Shown here piece by piece: positions 43,209 through 51,285 of a DNA stretch of 64,000 bases. The notes beneath the pieces are model-generated. The model had not been told where the DNA came from. It ran no database searches and saw only the letters and a program-made list of their open reading frames with translations. Each line of letters begins with the position of its first letter. The stretch's first letter is position 1. The position numbers and the translations under genes were made by a program. Origin of the DNA: Martinezella lusitana (GTDB taxonomy: Bacteria; Pseudomonadota; Alphaproteobacteria; Rhizobiales; Rhizobiaceae); NCBI RefSeq assembly GCF_014207095.1, contig NZ_JACHBG010000007.1, positions 186,001 through 250,000 of the forward strand, read 5' to 3'.

Positions 43209-44732
43209 ATGCCGATGAGCAGTTTCTCGTTTCCTCCAAGACATGCCGGTCGGGTCGGTCTGCGCAATTGGTTCCGTGCCCGTATGCCGGCGATCATCGG
43301 TGACGGGGCGTCGACGCTCGTTTCGAAAATTGTCTCGCAAGTCGTGCAACTTCTCATTTTTCTCGTCGCTGCGCGCATGTTGGAATCCGCTGAGTTTGGC
43401 CTGTACGCATTCAGTTCCGCTATCGTGGTCATGCTTGTCGTCATTGCCGAAGGCGGATGGGGCGAGTTCGTCATGAAGGCCGAATGCACCGAACGGGAAC
43501 TCGATCAGGTCGGCACGATCTCGATCATTGCCGGCATGATGGTCACTCTGCTCGGATCACTCTGCGCCATGACTGCATGGGTCTTTTTCAACCGGCCGCA
43601 CGAAGCGCTCCTCCTCGCCCTTTTCAGCAGCTGGTTTTTGCCGTCATCGCTCTATGCCGTTTACGACGGGTTGCTGGTTGCCCGCGGCCTGTTGCGGAAA
43701 CAGGCAGCGATCCGTATTGTCAGCGAAATCGCCGGCCTATGCGTCACGGTGTTGGGCCTATGGCTCGGATGGCATGTATTTTCACTCGTGGCGGGGCGAC
43801 TTGTGTCGCAACTCGTCTCTCTCGGCGGCTCTGTGGTCGTGCTGTCCTGGTATCCAAGACTATATCTGACCTGGCCTTTCGCGCGTGAGATCCTTGAATT
43901 TTCAAGCCATATCCTGTCCAATCGGCTCATCCTTTTTCTTCGCTCCTACTCTGGAACGCTCGCAATCGGCAGCTTCCTTGGTCTTGCCGAGGCCGGCTAT
44001 TACCGCGTCGCAGAGCGCATCGTCGCGGCCTTTTCCGAGCTTATCGGCGAGCCGGCGCGGATGCTTGCCTGGACGCTGTTTCGCCGATCGGCGATCGTGA
44101 TGGGACCGGATGGGCGGGCGGCTCGGGATGCCGGCCCCTCTGCGACCGTCTTCATGATGGTTCTCATCACAGTCTCCACACCCATCTATCTCGGTCTTTC
44201 GTTGGTATCGTCGAACCTGGTGGATATCGTGCTCGGCGATAAATGGGCACCCGCCGCGGTGCTCGTCGTGATCCTGTCCATGAAGCAGGTCCTCCTGATG
44301 CCTGGTTACGTGACCGAGGCACTGCTATCCCTGTCGGGCAATATCAAGCGCATGCCCCCCACGCTTTTTCTCAATGCGGTGGTTTCCGTTTCGCTCATCT
44401 TGCTTCTCGCACCGTTTGGCGTCGTGGCCGCCGCCTGGGGCCAATGTCTGGCCGCCATGGTTTCCTTCGCAACCTCGATGCATCTGCAGCAACGCTATGG
44501 CGCGCTTCGCTGGGGGCGCGTCCTTCGCAAGAGTGGCTATGTCGCGATCGCCGTCGCGTTGATGGCGGCAGCCGTTTATGGGCTCGGCTATTTCGCAGGA
44601 TCGCTCAGCATGCAGCGCGCACTGACGGTCATGCTGCAGGTCGTCTCCGGCGGTGCGATCTACGTCTGTACGCTTCTTGCCCTGGAGAGGATGATCGGAG
44701 ATGCGGCCTCTGTTCTATCGCTCCGGCGATAA
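43209..44732 (+). CDS. Oligosaccharide flippase, Wzx/MATE-like polysaccharide transporter
   Basis: Moves the lipid-linked repeat unit across the inner membrane. The 507-residue protein is hydrophobic throughout with about 12-14 membrane segments. The early motif GDGASTLVSKIVSQVVQLLI then FLVAARMLESAEFGLYAFS is typical of the polysaccharide synthase (PST) family. YYRVAERIVAAFSEL and LSMKQVLLMPGYVTEALLS are later loops. The start is taken as ATG 43209, with ATG 43215 equally possible. Neither has a strong ribosome site, and a 44-codon upstream extension is rejected as AT-rich spacer. No separate Wzy polymerase was recognised in the window. Confidence 0.85.
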   Translation: MPMSSFSFPPRHAGRVGLRNWFRARMPAIIGDGASTLVSKIVSQVVQLLIFLVAARMLESAEFGLYAFSSAIVVMLVVIAEGGWGEFVMKAECTERELDQVGTISIIAGMMVTLLGSLCAMTAWVFFNRPHEALLLALFSSWFLPSSLYAVYDGLLVARGLLRKQAAIRIVSEIAGLCVTVLGLWLGWHVFSLVAGRLVSQLVSLGGSVVVLSWYPRLYLTWPFAREILEFSSHILSNRLILFLRSYSGTLAIGSFLGLAEAGYYRVAERIVAAFSELIGEPARMLAWTLFRRSAIVMGPDGRAARDAGPSATVFMMVLITVSTPIYLGLSLVSSNLVDIVLGDKWAPAAVLVVILSMKQVLLMPGYVTEALLSLSGNIKRMPPTLFLNAVVSVSLILLLAPFGVVAAAWGQCLAAMVSFATSMHLQQRYGALRWGRVLRKSGYVAIAVALMAAAVYGLGYFAGSLSMQRALTVMLQVVSGGAIYVCTLLALERMIGDAASVLSLRR

Positions 44733-44823
44733 TGACGGCGATTGGCTTCGGCGATCTCAAAACGAGCCCACAGCGGCTCCATGAGACGCTGAATGGTTTC
44801 GGAAACAGATTGGGGGATGCAAC

Positions 44824-45660
44824 ATGGCGGCGTCATTATGGTTCGGTTCCTCCTGGCCAGCTCAAGCGCGCTCTATCGCGAAGGGAGCGGTGCGGACGGT
44901 CGGTCACGGTCTTGCACCCCTGCACCTGGCGCGCGGACGGCTGAGCTATCTTCTTCCTTTCCCGCGGCGCTTCACCGGCGCGTATCCCTCCTATGACGCG
45001 GCCATGGCGGCGGCGCGACGGCGGACGCTCGCCGGCTATGATCACGACGAGATCGCAACCGTCGCCTTCGGTAAGATGTGCGAGGTGGCGCCATGGGATT
45101 ATCCAGTGTTGTTCTGGATCCGCAATTTGCTGCCCAGCATCGATGGTTTGGTCGATGCCGGCGGACATATGGGCACGAAATATCGCGCCTTTCGTTCGCT
45201 CTTGCCTCTCGGCGTCTCGTTTCAGTGGGTTGTTTATGATCTACCGGCGATCGTTCGCGCCGGTCAGAGCCTGGCTGAAAAGGAGGGCCTGGCGCATCTG
45301 AAGTTTGTCGACCGGATCGAAGACGCCGGCAGGATGCCGCTGTTTCTCGGATCAGGACTGATGCAATATCTCGATATGCCGCTGTCTCGGCTCCTCCAGC
45401 AAATGCCGTCACTTCCTCAACACCTGATCCTGAACAAGGTCGCGCTCCGTAAGGGCGACAACATCGTCACCCTTGAGCGAATTGGCAGGTCATACGTGCC
45501 TTATCACATGCGTAACGAGGCCGACTTCATCGCAGACATTACAAGGCTCGGATACAAGCAGATTGATCGCTGGACGATTCCCTCCCTGTCGCATACGATC
45601 GACACCCATCCCGAGATGGGCCGCAGTGAAAGTGCTGGCTTCTATTTCCAACTCGGCTAA
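44824..45660 (+). CDS. Putative methyltransferase, TIGR04325-like
   Basis: A 278-residue protein with the layout of the TIGR04325 putative methyltransferases found in polysaccharide loci. GAYPSYDAAMAAARRRTLAG then YDHDEI is the family's opening pattern. LVDAGGHMGTKYRAFRSLL would be the glycine-rich SAM site, and FQWVVYDLPAIVRAGQSLAE the acidic segment after it. The C-terminal part ends SESAGFYFQLG. It lies 92 bases after the flippase gene on the same strand and probably modifies a sugar of the exopolysaccharide. The substrate is not known for this family. Confidence 0.7.
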   Translation: MAASLWFGSSWPAQARSIAKGAVRTVGHGLAPLHLARGRLSYLLPFPRRFTGAYPSYDAAMAAARRRTLAGYDHDEIATVAFGKMCEVAPWDYPVLFWIRNLLPSIDGLVDAGGHMGTKYRAFRSLLPLGVSFQWVVYDLPAIVRAGQSLAEKEGLAHLKFVDRIEDAGRMPLFLGSGLMQYLDMPLSRLLQQMPSLPQHLILNKVALRKGDNIVTLERIGRSYVPYHMRNEADFIADITRLGYKQIDRWTIPSLSHTIDTHPEMGRSESAGFYFQLG

Positions 45661-45711
45661 AGCGCCTCGCCGTTGTTGCGGGAGATTCCTAACAGTTTAG
45701 CGCGACGGGCT

Positions 45712-47427
45712 TTAACCTTGATGGAATGAGAGGTCCGATTCACTCACCCGCACGTTGTACGGCCGCACACTTTGATGGCGCTCTTTAAGATGATCGGCGA
45801 GCCGGATCGCCAAGGCGAGCAGCATCAATGTCGGATTGGCATGGCCCGGCGTCGGAAAGACGGAGCTGCCCGCAATGAACAAGCCATCCACGCCATGCAC
45901 CATGGCATTGGCGTCGACGACGCTGGTGCGGGGGGCAGTGCCCATACGGGTGGTGCATGAAGGGTGGGCCATATCCATGAATGTCGCGTCGCTATCCGCA
46001 TCTGCGATGATCCAGTCCGGCAGTTGCGGTGTCGGCAGGCCGACCCGCGCGAATTCATCCGAGATTATCAGTGCAAGCCGTTTGACGCTGGCAATTTCGG
46101 GCGTTCCAATCTTCCAATTGATACGTGCCAGAGGTTGGCCAAACCGATCACGCCGCTGCGAAAGCGTGATGCGACTTTCCGAATTGAGTTGCTGTTCAGC
46201 CATGACGTCAAAACGCAGTTCCGTCGAGCGATGCGGCAGGCCGCGTTTCCGTACCAGGCGATCATAAAGGCCGCAGGCGACCATATCCGTCGATCTTGCG
46301 ACCGTCAGCAGGTCGCCCTTGAGCGTCGTGCCCACCCCCTTGGTCAAGCGCTTGAGCGCGGCCCAGGGGTCATTCTGGGCGTGGATCTGAACCGGGTAGG
46401 CGGCACAGTTGGTGAGACTTTCCTGCCTCTGTATGTCCGGGCTCAACGACAATCCCCTGAGGTAGAAATGCGTGCGTCCTGTATGCTTTAGGCCATAAAA
46501 ATTGAAGTGCCGCGCGATCATGTCGATATCCGAACCGGTAAAGCGGCAGAGGGACGTGCGTGGATGATCGCAGAGATAGCGCCCCACGACATCATGATCA
46601 TTGCCGACACCCGCCGGCAGGACGGCATTCGATGCGAGCAGGAGACGCGCGTTTTCGATGCCGCCGCCGCAAAGAACGATCGTATCGGCATGGACGGTCG
46701 CCGACCGGCCGATCGAGCTTGCGAGGTCGAGCGAGGTTACTCTGCGGCCCTGGCCCGTCACATTGATCTGGGTGACCGTGGCATGCGTCAGAAAATCTAC
46801 GTTCGAAGCCGTGATGTCGAACGCAAGGCGGCTAAACCGGGTCGGCTCGGCTCGCGGATAGCGCATATGACTGAACTGCCAGAAGAATGGCCGCAGCAAC
46901 TGCCGATCAAGCCTGAGATCGTCCGGGCTCGTATGCAGCAGAGCAAGCAGGCTTTCGTCATAGCGATTGGGTCCGAGATTGAGGATTTCGCCCGCGCGTT
47001 CGAGCATCGGCAGCAATTGCTTGCGCTCGAGCGGCCAACCCGAGAGCTGGAGCCAGGGCCTGAGGGTGAAATCGGTTTCGTCGAATGCCGCGCACTTACC
47101 GATCCAGGTATGGCTGCTGCCGCCAAGCATACGATTTCTGAGTTCAAAGGCAGGGATATCGTTTAGCCAGGCCAACGCCCCGTCATAGCCTCGTCCTTGC
47201 GCCGCCGTGGCCGCCTGAATGAGCGGCTCGCCAACATTTTCGACGGTGTTGAGCGATTGAATTTCGGCTTCGTATTCGCAGCCGCCGCTTTCGATGACGA
47301 GAATGCGGATTGCCGTACCGGCAAACTCGCGCGCGATCGCAATGCCCGCCGGTCCGCCGCCGACAATGGCAATATCGGCATATATTTCAATGCCATGTGG
47401 CATGGATCTCAAATCGCGCTTCGTCAT
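45712..47427 (-). CDS. GMC-family FAD-dependent oxidoreductase
   Basis: A 571-residue flavoprotein, expected to oxidise an alcohol such as a sugar or polyol. The FAD-binding GGGPAGIAIAREF is near residue 23. RMLGGSSHTWIGKCAAFD matches the GMC flavin-attachment loop, and the C-terminal block has AHPSCTTRMGTAPRTSVVDA, GLFIAGSSVFPTPGHANPTL. The first His lies in the AHPSCTTRMG loop and the later catalytic position is within FPTPGHANPT. The start ATG follows AAGGGAA. It is convergent with the methyltransferase gene and divergent from the DegT gene. It may tailor either the polysaccharide or the PKS-NRPS product. Confidence 0.85.
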   Translation of the reverse strand: MTKRDLRSMPHGIEIYADIAIVGGGPAGIAIAREFAGTAIRILVIESGGCEYEAEIQSLNTVENVGEPLIQAATAAQGRGYDGALAWLNDIPAFELRNRMLGGSSHTWIGKCAAFDETDFTLRPWLQLSGWPLERKQLLPMLERAGEILNLGPNRYDESLLALLHTSPDDLRLDRQLLRPFFWQFSHMRYPRAEPTRFSRLAFDITASNVDFLTHATVTQINVTGQGRRVTSLDLASSIGRSATVHADTIVLCGGGIENARLLLASNAVLPAGVGNDHDVVGRYLCDHPRTSLCRFTGSDIDMIARHFNFYGLKHTGRTHFYLRGLSLSPDIQRQESLTNCAAYPVQIHAQNDPWAALKRLTKGVGTTLKGDLLTVARSTDMVACGLYDRLVRKRGLPHRSTELRFDVMAEQQLNSESRITLSQRRDRFGQPLARINWKIGTPEIASVKRLALIISDEFARVGLPTPQLPDWIIADADSDATFMDMAHPSCTTRMGTAPRTSVVDANAMVHGVDGLFIAGSSVFPTPGHANPTLMLLALAIRLADHLKERHQSVRPYNVRVSESDLSFHQG

Positions 47428-47641
47428 GCTAGCTTTCCCTTCGGCCTTGCCATTTTTTTAGCAGCATCACGGGCGCGCGGATAATTGTTCGATTGGCATA
47501 GGCGCGGGCGACATCTACCGATTTCGGATAGGTGCACTGTTCGGATCCGACCTCTTTTCAGTCGGAAGGCCATGCTGAAAATGCGGTGATCACAAGCTAG
47601 GCTCTTCGACAAATGAGACGTTTCCTGGGGAGCTGGAGAAG

Positions 47642-48826
47642 ATGGCCAAGGTGGGGTTACGGGAGTGGATGGCGCTGGCGCCAGTGTTTGCCTCCGGAAA
47701 GTTGGCACGCTACAGCGACGAGAGCGGTGGTCCGCTCGCGCGGTTTGAAGCCGATTTCTGCACCAAATTTGGCGTGCAGCACGCCCTGACCATGAGCAGC
47801 GGAACAGGAGCATTGATCTCCGCTCTGGTTGCAGCCGGTGTCGGACCAGGAGATGAAGTGCTGGTGCCCGCCTACACATGGATCGCGACGGCCGCCGCTC
47901 CCTTGGCGGCAGGTGCCGTGCCCGTGCTCGTCGACATCGACCACACGCTCACCATGGATCCGCAGGACATATTGCGTAAGATAACGCCACAAACGAAGGC
48001 GATCATTCCCGTCCATATGTCGAACATGGTGTGCGACATGGACAGCATCATGCGCATCGCACGCGAAAGCAATCTGATTGTCATCGAGGATGCCTGCCAG
48101 GCAGTCGGACTGCGCTACAAGACCCGACGCGTCGGTACGATAGGCGATTTTGGAGCATTCAGCTTCAATCAGTTCAAGAACATAAATTGCGGGGAAGGAG
48201 GGGCCGTCGTGACCGATGACGCACGGTTGTTTGCCCGTGCGCGGATGTATCATGACATCGGCTCCATGTTCCGCGGTCATCACGACAATGCCAGCGAGCC
48301 TCCGATGCTGGGCGTGAATTTCAAGGCGAACCAGATCCAGGGGGCAATCTTGAATGTACAGCTGAAGAAGCTCGATCCGATGATCGCACGCATGCGCGAG
48401 CGTTATAACGTGATGCGTGAGATCTTTGCTAAAAACACGCGGCTTACGGTCGGCCCCCATAATGATGTCGGCAATGCGGCGGGATTTCACGTCATCTTCG
48501 AAACGTCGGAAGAGGCGAAGAGATTTGCCGAGGAGAGCAAGCGCGGCGTCTATCGGCTCTTCGATTCCAGTCGCCATGTCTACACCAATTGGCAGCCGAT
48601 CCTACAGCAACGCACCGGCCATCCGGCGATGAATCCGTTTCTTTGGACGGATCGAAAGATCGACTATGCGCCCGAGACATGCGCGCAGACGCTGGACATC
48701 TTGAAGCGCACCTGCCGTATCAGCCTCGGGGAGAACTACCCCGTGGCGCTGGTTGCCTATCTGGCCCGCCGCATGTCGAAACAGGCCAAGTCCATTCCCA
48801 CCAACCTTTTTTACGCAACGATCTGA
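47642..48826 (+). CDS. DegT/DnrJ/EryC1/StrS-family PLP enzyme
   Basis: A 394-residue aminotransferase of the sugar-modifying family. The PLP lysine is K179 in FSFNQFKNINCGEGGAV, the pyridine-binding aspartate is D150 in VIEDACQAVG, and TMSSGTGALISALVAAGVGP is the phosphate-cup segment. Most relatives convert keto-sugar nucleotides to amino sugars, for example in antibiotic or O-antigen synthesis. It shares an operon with the phosphopantetheinyl transferase gene, whose ATG follows its stop after one base. That ties it to the PKS-NRPS genes on the opposite strand, so it might make an amino-sugar acceptor or a building block. Confidence 0.85.
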   Translation: MAKVGLREWMALAPVFASGKLARYSDESGGPLARFEADFCTKFGVQHALTMSSGTGALISALVAAGVGPGDEVLVPAYTWIATAAAPLAAGAVPVLVDIDHTLTMDPQDILRKITPQTKAIIPVHMSNMVCDMDSIMRIARESNLIVIEDACQAVGLRYKTRRVGTIGDFGAFSFNQFKNINCGEGGAVVTDDARLFARARMYHDIGSMFRGHHDNASEPPMLGVNFKANQIQGAILNVQLKKLDPMIARMRERYNVMREIFAKNTRLTVGPHNDVGNAAGFHVIFETSEEAKRFAEESKRGVYRLFDSSRHVYTNWQPILQQRTGHPAMNPFLWTDRKIDYAPETCAQTLDILKRTCRISLGENYPVALVAYLARRMSKQAKSIPTNLFYATI

Positions 48827-48827
48827 C

Positions 48828-49532
48828 ATGGAGACCACCGGCCCAGACGTCATCGATGTCTGGAGTTGGCGGTTGGACGTTCCGCCACCCGATCTCGACA
48901 TGCCCGTTGCACTCTTGTCTCCCGACGAATGTGCGCGGGCAGGCCGGTTTGCTCATGACCGCGACATGCACCGTTTTATCATCGCCAGAAGCAGGATGCG
49001 ATTGATCCTGGCCCGGTATCTCGGGCTTGCACCGCAGTCGATTTGCTTCAGTTATAATGAGAGCGGAAAGCCGTCCGTTTCGGGCTCCGGCATTTCACCG
49101 GTTCATTTCAACCTCACCCACAGTGCGGACCTGGCCATGCTCGCAGTTTCCGACTGCTACACGCTCGGTATCGATATTGAGGAGGTCCGTTTCCTGAAGG
49201 AGGACATCGCCAAATGGTTCTTTTCCCGCAGGGAGTGCGAAACGCTTCGCTCGTTGCCGGCGGAAGCTTATCTTGACGGGTTCTATCGTTGTTGGACGCG
49301 CAAAGAGGCATTTGTGAAGGCGCAAGGCAGCGGGCTGTCATTGCCGCTCGATAGTTTCGATATGGTCTTCGACAGATCGAACATATCGCGGTTGGATCGT
49401 TTTGAAGGTCATCCCGACGCACCCAGGAACTGGGCGGTTCTCGAGCTTGTCGTGCCGGTCAACTTCGCCGGCGCAGTCGTTGCCTCCACTGGCGGACATC
49501 AGGTCGAGCTGCGCTATCGTGACACGATCTAG
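48828..49532 (+). CDS. 4'-phosphopantetheinyl transferase, Sfp type
   Basis: Transfers phosphopantetheine from CoA to carrier-domain serines. The 234-residue protein has the expected magnesium motif GIDIEEVR (D116, E118) and the FYRCWTRKEAFVKAQGSGL motif (W156, K159, E160, K164), plus the upstream PVHFNLTHSADLAMLAVS. It is the Sfp-sized two-lobe form suited to NRPS/PKS carriers. It starts one base after the DegT stop and is convergent with the NRPS operon. Its natural clients here are the four carrier domains at Ser570 (A-PCP protein), Ser990 and Ser2627 (hybrid protein) and Ser511 (C-PCP-TE protein). Confidence 0.93.
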   Translation: METTGPDVIDVWSWRLDVPPPDLDMPVALLSPDECARAGRFAHDRDMHRFIIARSRMRLILARYLGLAPQSICFSYNESGKPSVSGSGISPVHFNLTHSADLAMLAVSDCYTLGIDIEEVRFLKEDIAKWFFSRRECETLRSLPAEAYLDGFYRCWTRKEAFVKAQGSGLSLPLDSFDMVFDRSNISRLDRFEGHPDAPRNWAVLELVVPVNFAGAVVASTGGHQVELRYRDTI

Positions 49533-49636
49533 AGCAATTCCAGTAAAAGTGCGCAGCGGTTTTGCGTCTGGAATTGCGCAAAAACAAAGAGATAGAGCAT
49601 TTCTGCGACTCCGTTTTAGGTGGAAATGCTCTAGAT
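49531..49636. repeat. Rhizobial intergenic palindromic element, copy 2
   Basis: About 105 bases flanked by TCTAGAGCA/TGCTCTAGA-like ends between two convergent genes. One half pairs AGCAATTCCAG with CTGGAATTGC, the other GAGCATTTC with GAAATGCTC, linked by an AAAACAAAGAGATAG bridge. The pattern is a common Rhizobium/Agrobacterium intergenic element. It overlaps the last codons at both gene ends and may serve as a bidirectional transcript end. Confidence 0.75.
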
Positions 49637-51237
49637 CAGATGGTCAGTCTTGCATCGAGAACATAGCGTCCGCCGGTTTCGTCGAAATGGTGACAGCCGA
49701 GCAAGCCGGACTTGAAGGAGGGCGTAATCGTGCGGATGCACCGCTCGCGGTACTCGCTATGCGAGAGCGTCTCGATCTCCATAATATTCAATCCATAGCC
49801 ATATATGCCGTTCGCATTTCGCTGCGAGGGGCGCAGGAGCCTTCCGCCTCGCGCGAAGATCCGCCCAGCGCCTCGAGCCACCGTGCTACCGATGACGACG
49901 GGATTGTGCTTGTGTGGCCTGATGCCGGTCAACGCCGGGCCGTCGACCTCGAACAGGTAGAGTTCGCTGCAATGGTCCTCGTAAGCATGGAAGTCCGACA
50001 GATTGGTGAATAGCCACCATTTGCCGTCATGCTGGATGAGGACGCTGTCGGCCGGCGATTGTCCCTCGAATGCGGTCGCATAGAGCTCCCATTTCAAAGG
50101 AAACTGACAGCAACGCCAGACCTCCAGTCGTCGGGCCTGATGCGTTTCCGGTATCATGAAGATCTGGTCGCCGTCGCGAAATATATAGGGGTAGGAAAGA
50201 TGATAGGGTCGCTCCAGCGCAACGCCGACCGGCTGCACCAGATCTCCGTTGAAATGCCCGACGGCGATATGTGCCTTGCGGTCGCCACGGGCATAGGCCT
50301 CGTAGAACAGATAGCATTCGTTCTCATGCTGAAAGAGGAATGGATCGGCCTTGATGCTACTACTGGATGGAGGGATCTCGGTTGCCTTACTCGGGTCGAA
50401 ATCAGAGATTTCGCCTTGGCCAGTGTAAAGGGTCCAGAGCGCGGAATCGGCTCTGAGCTTTGCTCTGATCGACCTATACGCCCTGACCGAGATCGAGCCG
50501 GCGACGATGGAACCGTAGCGCAGGAGATCGCCAAGTGACGGCATCTGTCGTTCGGAAGGATCAACCAAAGCGGTTGGCGGCAATTGTCTGCTGTCCGCTA
50601 TCCGCGTCAGTTCGCGCATTACGAGTGTAACGCTTCGCTCCCGCACGAAGGCACCCAATCGCGCTGCGCTGGGCTTAATGTTGAAGGACGCGCGTGTGAT
50701 CTCCGATTTTTCATTTCTGTTGCCACATTTAGCATAAAGGATCAGATCGGCCGTCGGGTCATGAGCAAGAACTTCGGCATAGCCAAACCAATCCACGTTT
50801 GCCGATCGTTGATCGGAGAAATTGAATGCCCATTCGCCGAATGGCAATGCCGCAATAGCATCGCCGGACAGGCCCTTGGGAACCGTGCGGATGACGAGGT
50901 CGACCTTCAGGCGCCGCAATGTGTCCGCGGAAATATCGTCGATTGCGTGTGTCGCATCGCCAGCGGCATCATAGCGCTCGATGAAATGGTGCCGGCTATC
51001 GAATTGCTTCGGCGCATAGGCGGGTTGACGGGCAAAAGCCTTCGCTTCCAATCGTGCACTCCACCTTAGCAGATTCGATGGCTTGGTGTCGCAGAACGGA
51101 GCCGGATGGGTAAAGACTGCGGCCAGCTCCAGCCGTGGCGCTGCCAGAATTCGATCGAGGATCATCAGCTCCCAATTCTGAAGCCTATGTCCGCGCGCGA
51201 CAAGAATGCCGACCCTCAACGGTTTGCTTGTGTTCAT
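49636..51237 (-). CDS. Formyltransferase-like protein with C-terminal beta-propeller (GINT1_N-like)
   Basis: A 533-residue two-part protein. Residues about 7-210 resemble a formyltransferase Rossmann fold (VGILVARGHRLQNWELMILD, GEWAFNFSDQRSANVDWFGY), but the catalytic HxxD-type loop reads NFSD instead of a His-containing form. From about residue 275 a five-bladed propeller follows, of the kind found beside glucosamine inositolphosphorylceramide transferases: SIKADPFLFQHENECYLFYE, HLSYPYIFRDGDQIFMIPET and SADSVLIQHDGKWWLFTN-like repeats (residues 290-440). The start ATG 51235-51237 follows GGGGGAG. It is the last gene of the PKS-NRPS operon, 48 bases after C-PCP-TE. I infer a transfer or glycan-modifying role; the reaction is unknown. 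Confidence 0.65.
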   Translation of the reverse strand: MNTSKPLRVGILVARGHRLQNWELMILDRILAAPRLELAAVFTHPAPFCDTKPSNLLRWSARLEAKAFARQPAYAPKQFDSRHHFIERYDAAGDATHAIDDISADTLRRLKVDLVIRTVPKGLSGDAIAALPFGEWAFNFSDQRSANVDWFGYAEVLAHDPTADLILYAKCGNRNEKSEITRASFNIKPSAARLGAFVRERSVTLVMRELTRIADSRQLPPTALVDPSERQMPSLGDLLRYGSIVAGSISVRAYRSIRAKLRADSALWTLYTGQGEISDFDPSKATEIPPSSSSIKADPFLFQHENECYLFYEAYARGDRKAHIAVGHFNGDLVQPVGVALERPYHLSYPYIFRDGDQIFMIPETHQARRLEVWRCCQFPLKWELYATAFEGQSPADSVLIQHDGKWWLFTNLSDFHAYEDHCSELYLFEVDGPALTGIRPHKHNPVVIGSTVARGAGRIFARGGRLLRPSQRNANGIYGYGLNIMEIETLSHSEYRERCIRTITPSFKSGLLGCHHFDETGGRYVLDARLTI

Positions 51238-51285
51238 CGCCGCTCCCCCTGTGGCTTTGCTTCCTTGAGGCACATTCGATAAGCC

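Noticed and set aside
42778..43218. 146-codon plus-strand frame starting in an ATGA overlap with the ExoY-like stop
   Set aside because: The overlap looks attractive, but the product is a patchwork across an AT-rich spacer with no hydrophobic or domain pattern. The minus-strand small membrane frame is more protein-like.
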